Source of the DNA: Micromonospora_H sonneratiae
Lineage (GTDB): Bacteria; Actinomycetota; Actinomycetes; Mycobacteriales; Micromonosporaceae
Reading direction: 5' to 3'
Assembly (NCBI RefSeq): GCF_042679305.1
Contig: NZ_JBHTMP010000004.1
Span: 62,001 to 126,000, forward strand
Length of the DNA: 64,000 nucleotides
Below are positions 43,229-52,115 of this stretch, one piece after another (within the stretch, counting starts at the first letter, position 1; each line of letters starts with the position of its first letter). The translations under genes and the position numbers were made by a program. The notes under the pieces are model-generated. The model made no database searches and was not told the origin of the DNA. It saw nothing but the letters and a program-made list of their open reading frames with translations.

Positions 43229-44202
43229 TGACTAGCGCCGCCGAGCCGATGCCGGGCCACATCGAGAGCCCAGGGGTACCTGCGGCGGAGCCGACCAGCG
43301 TGTTGCTGGCCGGCCACGATGTGCCGCTGGGACGGTACACGACCGTGCGGCGGCTGCTGCCGCACCGGCAACGGCGGATGATCGGTGCCTGGTGCTTCGT
43401 GGACCACTTCGGCCCGGACGACGTGACCGGTCTACCGGGCATGCAGGTCCCCCCACACCCGCACACCGGCCTGCAGACGGTCACCTGGCTGTTGGATGGG
43501 GAGATCCTGCACCGGGACAGCCTGGGTAACAGTCAGCCCATCCGGCCCGGGCAGCTCAACGTGATGACCTCCGGCCGCGGCATCGCCCACTCCGAACAGT
43601 CACCGTCGGACCATCCGCCGCTGATGCACGGCCTGCAACTGTGGGTGGCCCTGCCTGACGAGGCACGGCACGGTCGACCGGGGTTCGCCCACCATGCCGA
43701 CATACCGGTGCTTCCCGGCAGCGGCATGAAGGTGACCGTCCTGGTCGGCGAGTTCGACGGCGTACGGTCCCCGGCGGTCGTGCACACACCGCTGCTCGGG
43801 GTGCAGATCGAACTCTCCACCGATGGCGTGACCCGGGTGCCGTTGGACGCCGCGTTCGAGCACGGCGTGCTGGTGCTGTCGGGTGCGGCCGAGGTCGCCG
43901 ACGTCACCCTCAAGCCCGGGTCGTTTCTCTACCTGGCTCCCGGTCAGCGGGAACTGACCATCCGGGGCGGTGCCGAGAGCCGGTTGGTGCTGTTGGGTGG
44001 CGAGCCGTTCAACGAGCCCCTGGTGATGTGGTGGAACTTCGTCGGACGCTCCCACGAGGAGATCGTCGAGGCGCGTGAGGACTGGATGGCCGGACGCCGG
44101 TTCGGCACCGTGGCGCAGGACGATGCGCCGCCGCTGCCAGCGCCGACGATGCCTGCTGTCCGACTGAAGGCCCGGGACCGGTACGGCCGTCTGGTCGGGT
44201 GA
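43228..44202 (+). CDS. Pirin family protein
   Basis: The 324-residue bicupin has the iron ligands of pirins in PPHPHTGLQTVTWLLDGE (two His) and RGIAHSEQ (His and Glu). Bacterial pirins act as iron-dependent regulators or quercetinase-like dioxygenases; which applies here is not known. The start overlaps the previous stop by one base, so it is translationally coupled to the secreted Ig-like gene, an odd partner. Confidence 0.94.
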   Translation: MTSAAEPMPGHIESPGVPAAEPTSVLLAGHDVPLGRYTTVRRLLPHRQRRMIGAWCFVDHFGPDDVTGLPGMQVPPHPHTGLQTVTWLLDGEILHRDSLGNSQPIRPGQLNVMTSGRGIAHSEQSPSDHPPLMHGLQLWVALPDEARHGRPGFAHHADIPVLPGSGMKVTVLVGEFDGVRSPAVVHTPLLGVQIELSTDGVTRVPLDAAFEHGVLVLSGAAEVADVTLKPGSFLYLAPGQRELTIRGGAESRLVLLGGEPFNEPLVMWWNFVGRSHEEIVEAREDWMAGRRFGTVAQDDAPPLPAPTMPAVRLKARDRYGRLVG

Positions 44203-44290
44203 GCAACCGCGCCGACCGGTGGCCCGGACCGGCCGAGGTTGGCGGTGGCTGAGGGGGCTTGGCTCGGCCCGTTCCGGGTAGTCGCACCGG

Positions 44291-44968
44291 ATGACAGGCA
44301 CGGTCATGACCAGCGTGGAAGAAAAGAAGCGGATGGCTCGCCGCCTGGTCGGCAGCGGTCGGGGGTTCGCCGAGGCGTACGGCTTCCGGGTTACCAACAA
44401 CCCGGCCAGCCTGTTCCAGGTGCTCTACCTGTCCATCCTGCTCCGGCGGGCGAGGGACTTCCGGCGGGCGATCACCACGGCGCAGGCGCTGCGGGACATG
44501 GGCTGGGAGAGCCCGGCACGGCTGGCGAGGTCGTTGCACGAGGCCAGGTCCCGGGTCCTGCGGGAGGGGTGCTGTCCCCGGAATCCGGACGAGGTGGCCA
44601 GCATCCTCGGTGATCTCGCACTCGGCCTCGTCGAACGGTACCGGGGCGACCTGCGCCGGCTGCGCGTCGAGGCCCGCTACGACCCGGGCCAGGAACGGCG
44701 TCTGCTCAAGGAACTCGCCGGTGTGGACGACGGCGTCGTCGACCTGTTCTTCAGGGATGTCCAGGCACTGTGGCGGGAGGTCGCGCCGGTCGCCGATCAG
44801 CACGCGTTGACCGCTGCCCGTCGTCTCGGCCTGGGACGATCGGCCACCGAGTTGGCCGAGCTGGCCGGCAGCGGAGAATCGGAGAAACTGGCCTGGTTGG
44901 TAGGAGCCCTGGCCAGAGTGGATCTGGAGAACAGCTACGGCGAGTTTGCGCAGCCGGTCCGGGCTTGA
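44291..44968 (+). CDS. Uncharacterised helical protein with endonuclease III-like pattern
   Basis: The 225-residue cytosolic protein is all-helical by pattern. The middle (about 40-165) resembles the helix-hairpin-helix glycosylase fold: LFQVLYLSILLRRA, a string of helices, LVERYRGDLRRL, LLKELAGVDDGVVDLFFRDVQALW in place of the usual hairpin LPGVG. The catalytic Lys of endonuclease III and its Fe-S Cys cluster are not seen. It could be a degenerate DNA-binding relative. Start ATG at 44291 or 44306; neither has a strong ribosome site. It stands alone between pirin and a 434-base gap. Confidence 0.7.
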   Translation: MTGTVMTSVEEKKRMARRLVGSGRGFAEAYGFRVTNNPASLFQVLYLSILLRRARDFRRAITTAQALRDMGWESPARLARSLHEARSRVLREGCCPRNPDEVASILGDLALGLVERYRGDLRRLRVEARYDPGQERRLLKELAGVDDGVVDLFFRDVQALWREVAPVADQHALTAARRLGLGRSATELAELAGSGESEKLAWLVGALARVDLENSYGEFAQPVRA

Positions 44969-45402
44969 GCACGGGTACGACAGCGTGGGCTTACCCACAA
45001 TTCCGGGCTAATCCACCTTATGGGTGATGCCGGATCGTATGATGGGTCCGGTAGCGATGCCTGCCCGGTTCGAGCAGGCATCTGCCGCCCGGCGATCGTG
45101 TCCGGTTCGGACACGTCGGAACTCGCCGGGGCTTCGTCGGACGTGGTGACCTGGGTGGGGGATGCCCCCGCCCAGGCGCCTCGTCCGTTTCTTTCTACTA
45201 CCCCGGTGAGCGGCTGCGCCCCCGACCCACCGGCCGCCACGTCGTCGTCTCCGGTCCACGTGGGCTCCTTCTGCCAGACGAGGCGATGCCGCCATCTACG
45301 TCGATTGGCGTAGCAGCAATGCCCACCTTGGGAGGACGTCGCTCCCGGCCTTTTCGGCGATCGTGAAGCCATGACGGAGTTTCGACGTACGGCGGCACGA
45401 AC
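44969..45402. other. 434-bp intergenic region
   Basis: No convincing gene was found. GATGCCTGC (45056-45064) and GCAGGCATC (45074-45082) form a 9-bp hairpin that could end the upstream gene or fold in the leader of the transporter. CGTATGAT near 45036 could be a -10 element. Open frames on either strand have no ribosome site or known domain. Confidence 0.35.
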
Positions 45403-46455
45403 GTGACTCCGCTGTTGGCCTCGGTCCTCTTGTCGGTGGCCTCGGCAGCGGCGTACGCGACCGCAGCGGTGCTCCAGGACCGGATCGCGGCGTACGCCCG
45501 GCAGCCGGCCGGCAGCGGTGAACCACTCTTCGACTTCCTGCTGCGCGGCCGGTGGTGGGCGTCGGTCGGACTGACCGGCACGGGTGCCCTGCTGCACGTG
45601 CTGGCGCTGGTCTACGGGCCGTTGGCGGTGGTGCAACCGTTGGGCGTGCTCACGCTCGTCCTCGCGCTGCCGTTCGGCGTGGCAGCGGCGGATCGCCGGG
45701 TAACCTTCCGCAGGTGGTGGGGGGCCGGGGCGATAGTCGCCGGTCTGGCGGTCTTCCTGGCGCTGACCGTACCCGGACCGGTCGACGATGGGCTCGATCA
45801 GAACCAGGCCTGGCTGGTGGCCGGCGTGGCCGCCGCCGTACTCCTCGGCCTGCTGCCGGTGGTCCGGTGGTGTCGGCGACCTGCGGTCCGCAGCCTGCTG
45901 CTGGCCGTCGCCGCCGGGATCGCCTTCGCCGTGGGGTCGGCACTGACCCAGACCGTGCTGCGTCAGGTCGGCCGGGCCAGCCTCGGCCTCGTGGTTCTCC
46001 CGCTGGTGCTGGCCCTGGCCGGCATGGCGGTCGCGGGGCTGCTGCTGTCCCAGTTCGCCTACCGTTACTCGGACCTGGGTGTGCCGTTGGCCACGCTGAC
46101 CCTGGCCAACCCCATCGCCTCCACCACCATCGCGGTGGTCGTCCTGGGGGAGCGGCCCGAGGCCGGGGCATGGGGGACACTGGCCGTCGTGCTGGGCTGT
46201 GTCGTCGCCGGTCGGGGCGTGGTGCTGTTGGCCACGTCAGAACAGCCGAACGGTGACGATCGGGGTCGGCCAACGGCAGCCGGTGGGCCGGGGCCGGCTC
46301 GACCGTCGTCCCCGGCTTCGGGCCGGCCGGCACCGTCCTCCGGTGAGCGCTCGCCACTCCCCGACGCGGTTCTGAGCGCCGCTGCCGCCGACTCCGACGG
46401 GCTCGGAAGCCTGCCCGAACCGCGACTGCCCTGTGGGGCCGGCGGGCAGCGGTGA
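45403..46455 (+). CDS. DMT-superfamily (EamA/NIPA-like) membrane protein
   Basis: The 350-residue protein has about nine to ten membrane helices in two halves. Conserved features are YGPLAVVQPLGVLTLVLALPFG in the first half and LATLTLANPIASTTIAVVVLGERP in the second, the pattern of drug/metabolite transporters and magnesium-type NIPA relatives. The last 80 residues are a Pro/Ser/Gly-rich tail. The start is the GTG at 45403; no in-frame ATG exists nearby. Substrate is unknown. Confidence 0.85.
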   Translation: MTPLLASVLLSVASAAAYATAAVLQDRIAAYARQPAGSGEPLFDFLLRGRWWASVGLTGTGALLHVLALVYGPLAVVQPLGVLTLVLALPFGVAAADRRVTFRRWWGAGAIVAGLAVFLALTVPGPVDDGLDQNQAWLVAGVAAAVLLGLLPVVRWCRRPAVRSLLLAVAAGIAFAVGSALTQTVLRQVGRASLGLVVLPLVLALAGMAVAGLLLSQFAYRYSDLGVPLATLTLANPIASTTIAVVVLGERPEAGAWGTLAVVLGCVVAGRGVVLLATSEQPNGDDRGRPTAAGGPGPARPSSPASGRPAPSSGERSPLPDAVLSAAAADSDGLGSLPEPRLPCGAGGQR

Positions 46456-46493
46456 ACCCGGCTCGCGGTGCCGGGGACCGGCAGCGGGTCACC
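46451..46493. terminator. Imperfect hairpin over two convergent stops
   Basis: TGCCGG (46469-46474) pairs with CCGGCA (46478-46483), and GGTGAACCCG with CGGGTCACC extends it with a bulge and an internal loop. The structure includes the stop codons of both convergent genes, which are 33 bases apart. Confidence 0.45.
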
Positions 46494-47151
46494 GCACCAA
46501 CCCGGCGATCAGGTTGATGGTCGACGCAATGATCACCGCGCCGAACAGGTACGACAGCAGGGCGTGCCGCATCGCCGTCGTCCGCATCTGGTTGCTGGTG
46601 AGGTTGGTGTCGGAGACCTGAAACGTCATGCCGATGGTGAAGGAGACGTAGGCGAAGTCGGAGTAGCGGGGCGGGGAATGCTGGTTGAAGTTGATTCCGC
46701 CGTCGGGGCCGGTGTAGTAGAGCCGGGCGTAGCGGGCGGTGTAGACGGTGTGCACGATCGTCCAGGACAGCAGCACGCTCCCGATGCCCAGGCCGATCTG
46801 GAGCTGCTGGGCGTGTCCGTGGACGGACTCGGCACCGGCCAGTACGACCCCGATCGCCAGCAGGCTGGCCACACAGGCGACCAGCAGCAGGGTGTCCCGT
46901 AGGGCGAGGTTGGGCTCCTCACGGACGGCCAGTCGTGCGGTGCTCTTCGGGTCCATCGGCCAGATGGCCGCCCAGGCCCAGGTCAGGTAGGTCAGGGCGG
47001 CGACATCCCAGCCGACCAGGGGGGCGAGCTTCGGCGAGTGCAGCAGACCGAACAGTCCGCCGGCGCAGACCCCGGCGACCGCCATGACGGCCAGTTGAAG
47101 CGACGGCGGTGCCGGATCGGTCTGCGTCCTGTTCCTTCTCCAGGTCCGCAC
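46489..47151 (-). CDS. DUF1345 membrane protein
   Basis: The 220-residue protein has five to six membrane helices and the DUF1345 pattern: WDVAALTYLTW, a long loop, SWTIVHTVYTARYARLYY, and the late SFTIGMTFQVSDTNLTS block. It is a widespread family of unknown function. A DUF2795 gene lies 20 bases upstream on the same strand. Confidence 0.92.
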   Translation of the reverse strand: MRTWRRNRTQTDPAPPSLQLAVMAVAGVCAGGLFGLLHSPKLAPLVGWDVAALTYLTWAWAAIWPMDPKSTARLAVREEPNLALRDTLLLVACVASLLAIGVVLAGAESVHGHAQQLQIGLGIGSVLLSWTIVHTVYTARYARLYYTGPDGGINFNQHSPPRYSDFAYVSFTIGMTFQVSDTNLTSNQMRTTAMRHALLSYLFGAVIIASTINLIAGLVR

Positions 47152-47171
47152 GTTGGGTCAGGCGGTCCCGC

Positions 47172-47459
47172 TCAGATCCCGCGCAGGTGCCGGGCGACCC
47201 GCTGGTGCGCGCGGTTGCGGGTCTTGGCAGCCAGGTCTGCGGGCGTGACCTCCGGGGCACGGGCGGTAGCCGCCGAGCGGGCGACCTCGTTGGTGTTGTG
47301 GTAGTCCACGGGCGGCATGGCGCGTAGCGCCTTCAGCACCTCCGGAGGGGCGCCCGCCCGCTCCGCCTCGCGGACGATGTCCTGTTTCTCGGCTGGAAAG
47401 TCCATCGAGTTGAGATACCGCAGTACGTCGGCGTTGGTCACCACGGTCGCGCTCCCCAC
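47172..47459 (-). CDS. DUF2795 small protein
   Basis: The 95-residue soluble protein has one DUF2795 domain: DVLRYLNSMDFPAEKQDIVREAERAGAPPEVLKALRAMP and the YHNTNEVARS segment. The fold is small and helical; function is unknown. It has a GTG start and may be cotranscribed with the DUF1345 gene. Confidence 0.85.
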   Translation of the reverse strand: MGSATVVTNADVLRYLNSMDFPAEKQDIVREAERAGAPPEVLKALRAMPPVDYHNTNEVARSAATARAPEVTPADLAAKTRNRAHQRVARHLRGI

Positions 47460-47783
47460 CGGTAGGTCTGGTCACGGACCGTGTGCTTACCCGTTCCGGT
47501 GATGGTCACGCCTGGCCTGTCGGGATACGCGGGACCTGCCGGGATACGCGGGACCTGCCGGGATACGCGGGACCTGACGGGATACGCCTGGCCTGCCGGG
47601 ATACGCGTGGTCGGACGGAATACTCGTGGGCTGCCGGGGGCACACCGTCGACCGGCCTGGTCGACGGCCGGTCCGGCCGTTTGCCGCCCGTGCCGCCGGG
47701 TAACCGGCTGCTTCTGCCGCCGGTACGGCGTGACACGTCGTGCCGGGGCAAGGTCGTGTCATGACGCGAAGGAGATGGCCGGC
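47460..47783. other. 324-bp divergent intergenic region holding a tandem repeat
   Basis: It separates the DUF2795 and DUF2267 genes. Its centre is the 19-bp repeat array; the remaining 150 bases to the DUF2267 gene are GC-rich with no gene seen. The frames that run through the repeat encode only low-complexity peptide. Confidence 0.5.
47502..47634. repeat. 19-bp tandem repeat, six copies plus one degenerate
   Basis: Units start at 47521, 47540, 47559, 47578, 47597 and 47616. The consensus is CGGGATACGCGGGACCTGC; the first three are near identical and later ones diverge. A poorer copy precedes at 47502. The unit is not a multiple of three bases, so it is not maintained as protein. There are no spacers, so it is not a CRISPR array. 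Confidence 0.95.
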
Positions 47784-48188
47784 ATGAACTACGACACCTT
47801 CATCGACCTGGTCGCCCAGCGCGCCCGGGTCCCCTCGGAGCAGGCAGTCGACCTCACCCGCGCGACGTTGGAGACGCTGGCCGACCGGTTGACCAGCGGA
47901 GAGGTGTTGGATCTCGCGGTACAGCTCCCCAAGCCACTGCAGACGACACTGCGCAAGCGGGGCGAGGCCAGGGAGTCGTTCGGGGTGGAGGAGTTCACCC
48001 GCCGGGTGGGCGTGGGGGCCGGAGTCGACGAGGCGACCGCCGGCACCGGCCTGCAGGCGGTCTTCACGACCCTGCGCGAGGCGGTCAGCGGCGGCGAGTT
48101 CGACGAGGTGATGACCCAGTTGCCTGGTGAGTACCGGGACCTGGTCGCACCCTCGATGATGCCCGGCGGCGTGCTACGCGACCGGTAG
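47784..48188 (+). CDS. DUF2267 protein
   Basis: The 134-residue soluble protein is one DUF2267 domain: MNYDTFIDLVAQRA, LTRATLETLADRLTSGE, LAVQLPKPLQTTL, FTTLREAVSGGEFDEVMTQLPGEYRDLV. The function is unknown; relatives are often stress-induced. GGAG lies nine bases before the chosen ATG; an ATG three codons earlier overlaps that ribosome site. Confidence 0.92.
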   Translation: MNYDTFIDLVAQRARVPSEQAVDLTRATLETLADRLTSGEVLDLAVQLPKPLQTTLRKRGEARESFGVEEFTRRVGVGAGVDEATAGTGLQAVFTTLREAVSGGEFDEVMTQLPGEYRDLVAPSMMPGGVLRDR

Positions 48189-48207
48189 GGACGATCAAGG
48201 CCGCCGG

Positions 48208-49383
48208 TCAGGCAACCGCACCCTGGTCGCGTAACCGGGATATCTCGCCATCGTCCAGTCCGAGTTCGTGCAGCAGCTCGTCGGTGTGCTCGCCCGGCTG
48301 CGGCGGTGGCCGCCGGATGACGCCGGGCGTACGGCTGAACCGAGGGGCCGGCGCCGGTTGGCGGACCCCGTACGGTTCGACGAAGACCTCCCGTGCGGCC
48401 AGGTGTGGATGCCCCGGCGCCTCCGCCCAGTCGAGTACGGGCGCCACGCACGCGTCGGTGTGTTCCAGCAGCGCCGCCCACTCGTCCCGGCTGCGACTGC
48501 GGAAGAGCCGGGCCCAACGCTCCCGGTCGGCCGCCCAGTTCCCGGGGAGGGTGCGGTCCCGTCCGGTGCCGGGTTCCGGCTCGAAGCCGGTCCGGTGGAC
48601 CAGTTCGTCGTAGAACCGGGGTTCGAGTGCGCCCACGGCGAGGTAGCGCCCGTCCGCACACTCGTACGTGTCGTAGAACGGTGCCCCTCCGTCGAGGAGG
48701 TTTACCCCGCGCGGGTCCTGCCACCGGCCCATTCGACGTAGGGCGTGGATCTGGGTGGACAGCACCGAGACACCGTCCACGATCGCGGCGTCGATCACCT
48801 GGCCGACGCCACCGGCCTGTACGTCGTACAGCGCGCAGACCACCCCGAAGGCCAGCATCATGCCGCCCCCACCGAAGTCACCGAGCAGGTTCAGCGGCGG
48901 CACCGGGGGCCCGTCCGACCGACCGATTCCGTGTAGGACACCGGTCAGCGCGAGATAGTCGATGTCGTGCCCGGCGTGCTGGGCGTTGGGGCCGTACTGC
49001 CCCCAGCCGGTCATCCGCCCGTAGACCAGCCGGGGATTGACTTCGAGGCAGTCGGCCGGCCCGAGCCCGAGCCGCTCGGTGACCCCGGGCCGGAAGCCCT
49101 CGACCAGTACGTCCGCCGTGCGGATCAGGTCGAGCACGACCTGTCGTCCGGCTGGTGCCTTGAGGTCGACACCGATCGAGCGTCGTCCCCGGTTGAGCAG
49201 GTCGGGGTGTGGCTGGCCGAACAGCTCCGCCTGTACCCCGTCGACCCGGTCCACCCGTACCACGTCCGCCCCCAGATCGGCCAGCATCATCGCGGCGAAC
49301 GGTCCGGGCCCGATGCCGGCCAGTTCGATCACGCGGATGCCGGAGAGGGGGCCCTCCAGGTGCGGTCGACGCTCCGCCGTCAT
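48208..49383 (-). CDS. CaiB/BaiF (class III) CoA transferase family, alpha-methylacyl-CoA racemase-like
   Basis: The 391-residue enzyme begins LSGIRVIELAGIGPGPFAAMMLADLGADVVRVDR. The residues used by alpha-methylacyl-CoA racemase are visible: the His of AGHDIDYLALTG and the Asp of LLGDFGGGGM, with a Tyr/Glu-rich YDTYECADGRY segment. It most likely epimerises 2-methyl-branched acyl-CoA, as in branched fatty acid breakdown. No beta-oxidation gene is adjacent. Its stop is 20 bases from the convergent DUF2267 stop. Confidence 0.9.
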   Translation of the reverse strand: MTAERRPHLEGPLSGIRVIELAGIGPGPFAAMMLADLGADVVRVDRVDGVQAELFGQPHPDLLNRGRRSIGVDLKAPAGRQVVLDLIRTADVLVEGFRPGVTERLGLGPADCLEVNPRLVYGRMTGWGQYGPNAQHAGHDIDYLALTGVLHGIGRSDGPPVPPLNLLGDFGGGGMMLAFGVVCALYDVQAGGVGQVIDAAIVDGVSVLSTQIHALRRMGRWQDPRGVNLLDGGAPFYDTYECADGRYLAVGALEPRFYDELVHRTGFEPEPGTGRDRTLPGNWAADRERWARLFRSRSRDEWAALLEHTDACVAPVLDWAEAPGHPHLAAREVFVEPYGVRQPAPAPRFSRTPGVIRRPPPQPGEHTDELLHELGLDDGEISRLRDQGAVA

Positions 49384-49520
49384 GGGGTCACCATAGGCGA
49401 TTCGTGGTGAGGGTGGTCCATCGGAAGATGTACGCCGTTTTCCCCAGCCGGTAGGACGGATGGTCCCGATCCGGCTGCGAACCTGAACAGGTCAGGGGCA
49501 CCGATCGGACGGGGAAAAGA

Positions 49521-50741
49521 ATGGCAGCGGTCGAAGTCGCAGTGGGCCGTGGCGGCGGCGGTACCGGCCAACACCATGGCCGACTGGCCCTGCTCGACGT
49601 GTTGCGTGGGGTGGCCATCCTGGGAACGTTGGCCACCAACATATGGATCTTCGCTACCCCGGGCGGGGAGCAACGCGTACTGGACGACTCGGCCAGCATC
49701 TCGGTCACCGCCGGCCTCTCCACCGATCCGGGTGCGGCACTGGTGGAGGGCGCGTTCCGGTTTCTGGCCAACGGCAAGTTCCTGGCCCTGCTGACCATCC
49801 TGTTCGGTGTGGGGCTGGCGATCCAGCACCGGTCCAGCCAGTCCCGTGGCCGGCCCTGGCTACGTAGCTACCTGTGGCGACCCGTGCTGCTGTTCATCGA
49901 GGGCAGCCTGCACTTTCTGTTGATCTTCGCGTACGACGTCCTGATGGGCTACGCCCTCACCGCCGTACTCGTCGCCGTGCTGGTGGGACGCTCGGTCCGT
50001 ACCCAGAGGGTCGCGATGTACCTGGCCGGTTCCCTCCACGTCACGTTCATGGCCCTGCTCACGGTGGCCCTGCTGCTGGCCCCTGCTACCGGACCGGCAA
50101 CCACGACGGATGGGGCACCACGCGGGGAAGGTGCGCTGTTCACCACCGGCAGCTACCTCGACCAGGTGTCGTTCCGGGTGGAGAACCTGCTGGCGCTGCG
50201 GCTGGAGCCGATCATCAGTTTCGGTCTGCTGGTCTTTCTCTTCCTGCTCGGGGTGCGGCTGTTCCATGCCGGTGCCTTCGGCGCTGACGAGCGTGGCCAG
50301 CTACTGCGGCGTCGGCTGATCTGGATCGGGCTGGGCGTGGGTCTCCCGCTGAACGTGTCCACCACGCTGATCGGCCCGGAACTGTTCCTCGTGGACCGGT
50401 ACGTCTGCGCGCCGATCATGGCACTCGGCTACCTGGGACTGGTCGGCTGGATCGTGGACCGGGCCCGGAGTGCCGATCCGGTCACCACCGCGTTGGCCGC
50501 TGTCGGCCGTACCGCGCTCTCCGGTTACGTGCTGCAGAACCTCCTGAGTGCGATCGTCTGCTATGGCTGGGGGCTGGGCCTGGCCACCGCACTCGACGCG
50601 AGCCGGCCCTGGTGGGTGCTGGCGATGTGGGTGATGGTCGGTGTGATCCTGGTCGGGATGTCCCGGCTGTGGCTGAGGTGGCTCGGCCAGGGACCGCTCG
50701 AGGCGGCGCAGAAGTGGGTGCTGACCCGGCTCAGCCGATGA
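49521..50741 (+). CDS. DUF418 (YeiB-like) membrane protein
   Basis: The 406-residue protein has about ten membrane helices. It begins with the family block RLALLDVLRGVAILGTLATN and has the C-terminal DUF418 domain with ALGYLGLVGWI, AVGRTALSGYVLQNLL and the closing WLRWLGQGPLEAAQKW. These are acyltransferase-like membrane proteins of unknown substrate, probably acting on cell-surface compounds. The ATG follows GGGGAAAAGA. Confidence 0.92.
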   Translation: MAAVEVAVGRGGGGTGQHHGRLALLDVLRGVAILGTLATNIWIFATPGGEQRVLDDSASISVTAGLSTDPGAALVEGAFRFLANGKFLALLTILFGVGLAIQHRSSQSRGRPWLRSYLWRPVLLFIEGSLHFLLIFAYDVLMGYALTAVLVAVLVGRSVRTQRVAMYLAGSLHVTFMALLTVALLLAPATGPATTTDGAPRGEGALFTTGSYLDQVSFRVENLLALRLEPIISFGLLVFLFLLGVRLFHAGAFGADERGQLLRRRLIWIGLGVGLPLNVSTTLIGPELFLVDRYVCAPIMALGYLGLVGWIVDRARSADPVTTALAAVGRTALSGYVLQNLLSAIVCYGWGLGLATALDASRPWWVLAMWVMVGVILVGMSRLWLRWLGQGPLEAAQKWVLTRLSR

Positions 50742-50877
50742 ACGACCCGGGTGAGGGGCGGTGCTGGAGCGGACGTAGCGACCGGGCCGGACAGTCGGGG
50801 GTCGACTGTGGACAGCGACTTGTCCAGCCCCGGTTGGGGCCTTAACCTGGACCGGACATTCCCATCGTCGATGGCCC

Positions 50878-51459
50878 GTGTGCGCCGCCAAGCACACCCA
50901 ACGTGAAGATCGATTCTCGCGGCGGAGCCGCTTCGCGCCGGTGAGCCCGGCCATCCGTATCCGCCCCCGACGGGAGCTACGCGCCGTACGCCGTCGGCGT
51001 CCGCACCGGTGTTGGGGACACCTGATCGCGGCACCACTGTGGCCGATGCACGGGGCCAATCTCGGTACCCTGCTACGTACCTGCGACGCGGTCGGCGCGT
51101 GTCTCGCCGTACCACCGTTCGACTGGGTCGATGGTGCCCTGGCCCGGGGGAACACCCTCCGCCAGCCGACCTGTGTGCACCGCGTCGGCAATCCGGTGCG
51201 GTGGCTGTCCGGTGAGCGGGCCCGGGGCTCGCGCATCATGGGTGTCGAATTGGCCGAGGAGGCGATTCGCCTCGCCGACCTGCCCGCCGCCCGGCAACGC
51301 ACCATCGTCGTACTCGGACACGAGGCCGACGGCATTCCCGTCGAGGCGCTCGACGTTCTCGACAGCGTGGTCGAGATTCCGATGGTGGGTACGGGGTTGA
51401 GCCTGAACGTGGCCGTGGCCGGCTCTCTGGTGCTCTACAAGCTTGCCGGGCTCGTGTAG
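50878..51459 (+). CDS. SpoU/TrmH family RNA 2'-O-methyltransferase
   Basis: The 193-residue protein is a short SPOUT methyltransferase. Motif 1 is GANLGTLLRTCDA (Asn61 and Arg67), motif 2 VVLGHEADGIP, motif 3 IPMVGTGLSLNVAVAGSLVLY, which form the SAM-binding trefoil knot. It lacks the N-terminal L30-like RNA-binding domain of TsnR-type enzymes and has an Arg-rich N-terminus instead. The RNA target (tRNA or rRNA) is not determinable. The GTG start is weakly supported. Confidence 0.88.
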   Translation: MCAAKHTQREDRFSRRSRFAPVSPAIRIRPRRELRAVRRRRPHRCWGHLIAAPLWPMHGANLGTLLRTCDAVGACLAVPPFDWVDGALARGNTLRQPTCVHRVGNPVRWLSGERARGSRIMGVELAEEAIRLADLPAARQRTIVVLGHEADGIPVEALDVLDSVVEIPMVGTGLSLNVAVAGSLVLYKLAGLV

Positions 51460-51767
51460 CCGGCCGCGTCGGATTGGCGGACGCCCGGTTCCTCGGCAGG
51501 TTGGAGTGACGTTCGGGAACCCATTGGCGGACACGCCGGTTTTGGCAACCTTATTAACCGATAGGGTGCGGGTGGTGGCGACCGGCCAACCTCCGTCAGG
51601 GCGAGCCGCAGAACAGGTGACCGAGAGCTATTGCATACCGCTGTCGGGGGCGCTTTCCCGGTTCGCGGTCGTTGTTGTCCACGCGGTTCCGGGTAGCCCC
51701 CGCCGATCCGATCTGATCAGCGGGGGTGGACCAGCTACGACGCCCAGCAGGGGAGGCGGGCTGTCGC
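51460..51767. other. 308-bp convergent intergenic region
   Basis: It lies between the SpoU-type gene and lsr2, which converge. No gene or strong terminator was found; one open frame across it shows only random Arg/Pro composition. Confidence 0.4.
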
Positions 51768-52115
51768 TCAACGCTCGTTGTACGCCTTGACCACGGAAGC
51801 GGGGATCCGACCGCGCTCGGAAACCTCGTAACCGTTCTTGGCCGCCCATTCCCGGATGGCCTTGTTCTGGTCACGGTCGGTCCGGGTCGGAGCTGCGCCA
51901 CCGGCGCGACGACCCGGGCGGCGTCCTTCCACCCCGCTCCGACCAATGCGGTTACCCGCCGTGAGGTACGGGTCCAGCGCTTTGCGGAGCTTGCCCGCGT
52001 TCTTTTCCGACAGGTCAATGGTGTAGTTCACGCCGTCCAGGCCGAACTCCACGGTGCGGTCGGCTTCTCCACCATCGAGGTCGTCTGTCAGAACGGTGAT
52101 TACTTGCCTTGCCAT
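51768..52115 (-). CDS. lsr2: Nucleoid-associated xenogeneic silencer Lsr2
   Basis: The 115-residue protein binds and bridges AT-rich DNA. The N-terminal dimerisation domain is typical (MARQVITVLTDDLDG, VEFGLDGVNYTIDLSEKNA, LRKALDPYL). The C-terminal DNA-binding domain has REWAAKNGYEVSERGRIP with the RGR hook that enters the minor groove. The linker is Arg/Gly-rich. A clear GAGGAG precedes the ATG. It likely silences AT-rich accessory genes, including candidates in this window. Confidence 0.97.
   Translation of the reverse strand: MARQVITVLTDDLDGGEADRTVEFGLDGVNYTIDLSEKNAGKLRKALDPYLTAGNRIGRSGVEGRRPGRRAGGAAPTRTDRDQNKAIREWAAKNGYEVSERGRIPASVVKAYNER

Noticed and set aside
45020..45313. 97-codon plus-strand frame in the gap before the DMT transporter
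   Set aside because: Low-complexity Ser/Pro/Ala composition, no ribosome site and no recognised family.
47521..47634. CRISPR array
   Set aside because: The 19-bp units are directly adjacent with no spacers, and no cas gene is nearby.
50825..50840. Small GC hairpin after the DUF418 gene as terminator
   Set aside because: The stem is only five bases (GCCCC/GGGGC) and lies close to the next gene; too weak to call.
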